From: Paenibacillus chondroitinus NBRC 15376
GTDB lineage: Bacteria > Bacillota > Bacilli > Paenibacillales > NBRC-103111
Assembly: GCF_004000765.1 (NCBI RefSeq)
Contig: NZ_BILW01000034.1
Location: 1 to 64,000 of the forward strand
Direction: 5' to 3'
DNA length: 64,000 nucleotides
Within the stretch, counting starts at the first letter, position 1, and every line of letters starts with the position of its first letter. Under the pieces are notes generated by a model. The model did not search any database. It was given only the letters and a program-made list of their open reading frames with translations, and was not told the DNA's origin. The translations under genes were made by a program, and so were the position numbers. Positions 62,838 through 64,000 of the stretch are shown one piece after another.

Positions 62838-63293
62838 ATGAGAAACGATTTTATTTTCCATATTTTAGATAAACATCTCGAACAATTCATTGAATTGGTT
62901 GAAAGCTGCCCAGAAGACAAACGTAAGGTTGTTCCAGAAGGTTTTGTCAACAGTATACATTGGCACCTAGGACATGTACTTACGGTTACTGAATTTCATG
63001 TTTTCGGTCTTTCCGAGCAGCCACTCGTCCTTCCAGCCAAATATCAAGAATTATTCGCCTACGGCTCAAGACAATCCCATTGGCAAGGAGAACCGCCAGC
63101 ATGGGACATATTAATCGCTCAGTTGAAAGAACAGCGTAATCAAATTCATGAGTTGTTGAAGGATAAATTAGAAGCGCCGGTGAAAGACAACTTTTTGAAA
63201 GGTGAAAATTTTGGAGAGTTGATTGTTTCAACGGTGCTGCATTTAGTTAACCATCTAGGTATCGTATGGGCAATGTTAAAAATATTGAAATAA
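62838..63293 (+). CDS. DinB-superfamily protein
   Basis: The 151-residue protein starts at an ATG behind TTAGGAGAG. It is a four-helix-bundle DinB/YfiT-like protein: FIFHILDKHLEQFIELVE, NSIHWHLGHVLTVTEFHVF (first His ligands) and VLHLVNHLGIVWAML (last His). Such proteins bind a divalent metal and many are thiol-dependent transferases (bacillithiol S-transferase group). The partner substrate is unknown. It is monocistronic and ends before a hairpin terminator. Confidence 0.85.
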   Translation: MRNDFIFHILDKHLEQFIELVESCPEDKRKVVPEGFVNSIHWHLGHVLTVTEFHVFGLSEQPLVLPAKYQELFAYGSRQSHWQGEPPAWDILIAQLKEQRNQIHELLKDKLEAPVKDNFLKGENFGELIVSTVLHLVNHLGIVWAMLKILK

Positions 63294-63320
63294 TCGTTGA
63301 ATTCCATACAACAACGTTAG

Positions 63321-63355
63321 AAGGCAGCCGTCCCAGGTGGATTGGTTGCCTTTTT
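63321..63355 (+). terminator. Terminator after the DinB-like gene
   Basis: AAGGCAGCC pairs with GGTTGCCTT, including one G-U pair, around a 14-base loop, followed by a T-run. Confidence 0.7.
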
Positions 63356-63444
63356 CAATTGGAAGGCAGGATAGCACGAAAGACGTGAAGAATTTTATAA
63401 GAAAAATTTGGCCAAGAGGCAGCTACAGGAGGGTATGAAAGTCG

Positions 63445-63873
63445 ATGAATCATGAATTAGAGTGCTTAGGCTGTAGATTAGCACATGGTCTTGAGCCAAC
63501 GCATGTCGTATACGAGGATGAGCATGTGACGTGCATCTTAGTCATTGACCCATGCAGTGAGGGACATAGTATTATTTTGCCCAAAAAACATTATGCGGAC
63601 GTTGACGATTTGGATTTGGAAACTGCCCAGTCTGTGATGAAGGCCTCAGCTAACTTATCGAAAGGATTAAAAACGTTATTCCACCCAGATGGAATCAGCA
63701 TGATGCAAAATGGGGGAAAGTTTAGCGATTTAGGGCACTTCCACATGCACATCTGGGCTAGATATGAGAATGATGGGTTCTCATGGATTGACCCGTTGGA
63801 TGCTGGCGCAAGGGAGCGATTTACGGAGACAAGAGAGATACTCGCAAGCGCGATTGCTAACTTAGGAAAGTGA
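63445..63873 (+). CDS. HIT-family nucleotide hydrolase/transferase
   Basis: The 142-residue protein starts at ATG 63445, with CAGGAGGG about ten bases upstream. A Cys pair (CLGC) near the N-terminus resembles the zinc site of HinT proteins. The histidine triad reads GHFHMHIWAR near residue 98, with the catalytic middle His in place. Members hydrolyse nucleoside phosphoramidates or dinucleoside polyphosphates. It is cytoplasmic and monocistronic. Confidence 0.9.
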   Translation: MNHELECLGCRLAHGLEPTHVVYEDEHVTCILVIDPCSEGHSIILPKKHYADVDDLDLETAQSVMKASANLSKGLKTLFHPDGISMMQNGGKFSDLGHFHMHIWARYENDGFSWIDPLDAGARERFTETREILASAIANLGK

Positions 63874-63877
63874 TAGC

Positions 63878-63919
63878 AAAGAGCTCTAAGGAATTTCAAA
63901 TTCTTAGAGCTCTTTTTAT
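63878..63919. terminator. Terminator after the HIT gene, possibly bidirectional
   Basis: AAAGAGCTCTAAG-GAATTT pairs with AAATTCTTAGAGCTCTTT with one bulged G, then TTATTT. It lies between converging genes and may serve both. Confidence 0.85.
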
Positions 63920-63934
63920 TTAATCAAATAAAAA

Positions 63935-64000
63935 TCAAATGGTTGACAACGTTCCGCCATCAATCACATATTCGCTTCCTGTAATGGAAGCTGCACGGTT
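63935..64000 (-). CDS. C-terminal end of an SDR oxidoreductase, cut by the window edge
   Basis: On the minus strand 21 codons plus the TGA stop at 63935-63937 read NRAASITGSEYVIDGGTLSTI. The ITGxxYxIDGG pattern is the C-terminus of classical short-chain dehydrogenases. The rest of the gene lies beyond the right edge. Confidence 0.75.
   Translation of the reverse strand, partial: NRAASITGSEYVIDGGTLSTI

Noticed and set aside
1-64000. CRISPR arrays, rRNA, tRNA, prophage or transposase genes
   Set aside because: No regularly spaced identical repeats, tRNA-like cloverleaf with conserved T-loop, or recombinase/transposase motif was found in reading the window.

Overview
This 64 kb window looks like chromosome from a Paenibacillus-type member of the Bacillota. 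The evidence is strong AGGAGG ribosome sites with occasional TTG/GTG starts, a YesM/YesN two-component system next to a sugar ABC transporter, an mmg-type operon with a CcpA (cre) site, and many hairpin-plus-T terminators. I saw no rRNA, tRNA, CRISPR array, phage genes or transposase. All names come from reading the sequence; no database search was run.

Layout. 1-7 kb: the 3' part of an ECF sigma factor carrying a large extra C-terminal domain, a two-domain VOC protein, a TIM-barrel sugar isomerase-like protein, a nitroreductase, an MFS exporter, a CBS-pair protein and a Gfo/Idh/MocA oxidoreductase. 7-20 kb: one long catabolic operon behind a perfect cre match. It holds mmgC-, mmgD-, mmgE- and mmgF/prpB-like genes (acyl-CoA dehydrogenase and 2-methylcitrate cycle), icmF (fused isobutyryl-CoA mutase), the E1alpha, E1beta and a lipoyl-less E2 of a branched-chain 2-oxoacid dehydrogenase, and mmgA- and mmgB-like genes. 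Together they could take 2-oxoisovalerate or isobutyryl-CoA through butyryl-CoA to acetyl-CoA, and propionyl-CoA to pyruvate and succinate. 20-25.6 kb: a VOC protein, an MreB paralogue with a small partner gene, a hydrolase, an SDR, a thioesterase, a 46-codon gene and a cluster of near-palindromic repeats.

25.6-34 kb: a histidine kinase/AraC-type response regulator pair, two sugar ABC permeases, a solute-binding lipoprotein and a glycosidase-like protein, forming a carbohydrate sensing and uptake locus. 34-36 kb: an orphan amino-acid-type binding lipoprotein, a MerR regulator with a textbook MerR promoter, and a DUF1036 protein. 36-43 kb: a GpsA-like dehydrogenase, then a PrpR_N-type regulator with a decayed AAA+ domain, followed by a KdgT-like permease, an acid-sugar kinase (DtnK/DUF1537) and PdxA2. 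This is a four-carbon acid sugar (D-threonate type) route to DHAP. The dyad GTTGCA-TAT-TGCAAC before the permease and a variant before the regulator gene suggest a shared operator.

43-52 kb: a GNAT enzyme, a heparinase II/III-like protein, an ECF42-type sigma factor with its DGPF/YciI partner and a matching promoter, a DUF1801 protein, a heterodimeric ABC exporter on the minus strand and a CBO0543-type membrane protein. 52-58 kb: an RHH-like/PIN-like pair, a LysR regulator, and the divergent zwf-pgi-gnd operon. 58-64 kb: a large unrecognised membrane protein, a DrrAB-type ABC exporter, a Dph6-like ATP pyrophosphatase, DinB-like and HIT proteins, and the C-terminal end of an SDR running off the right edge.
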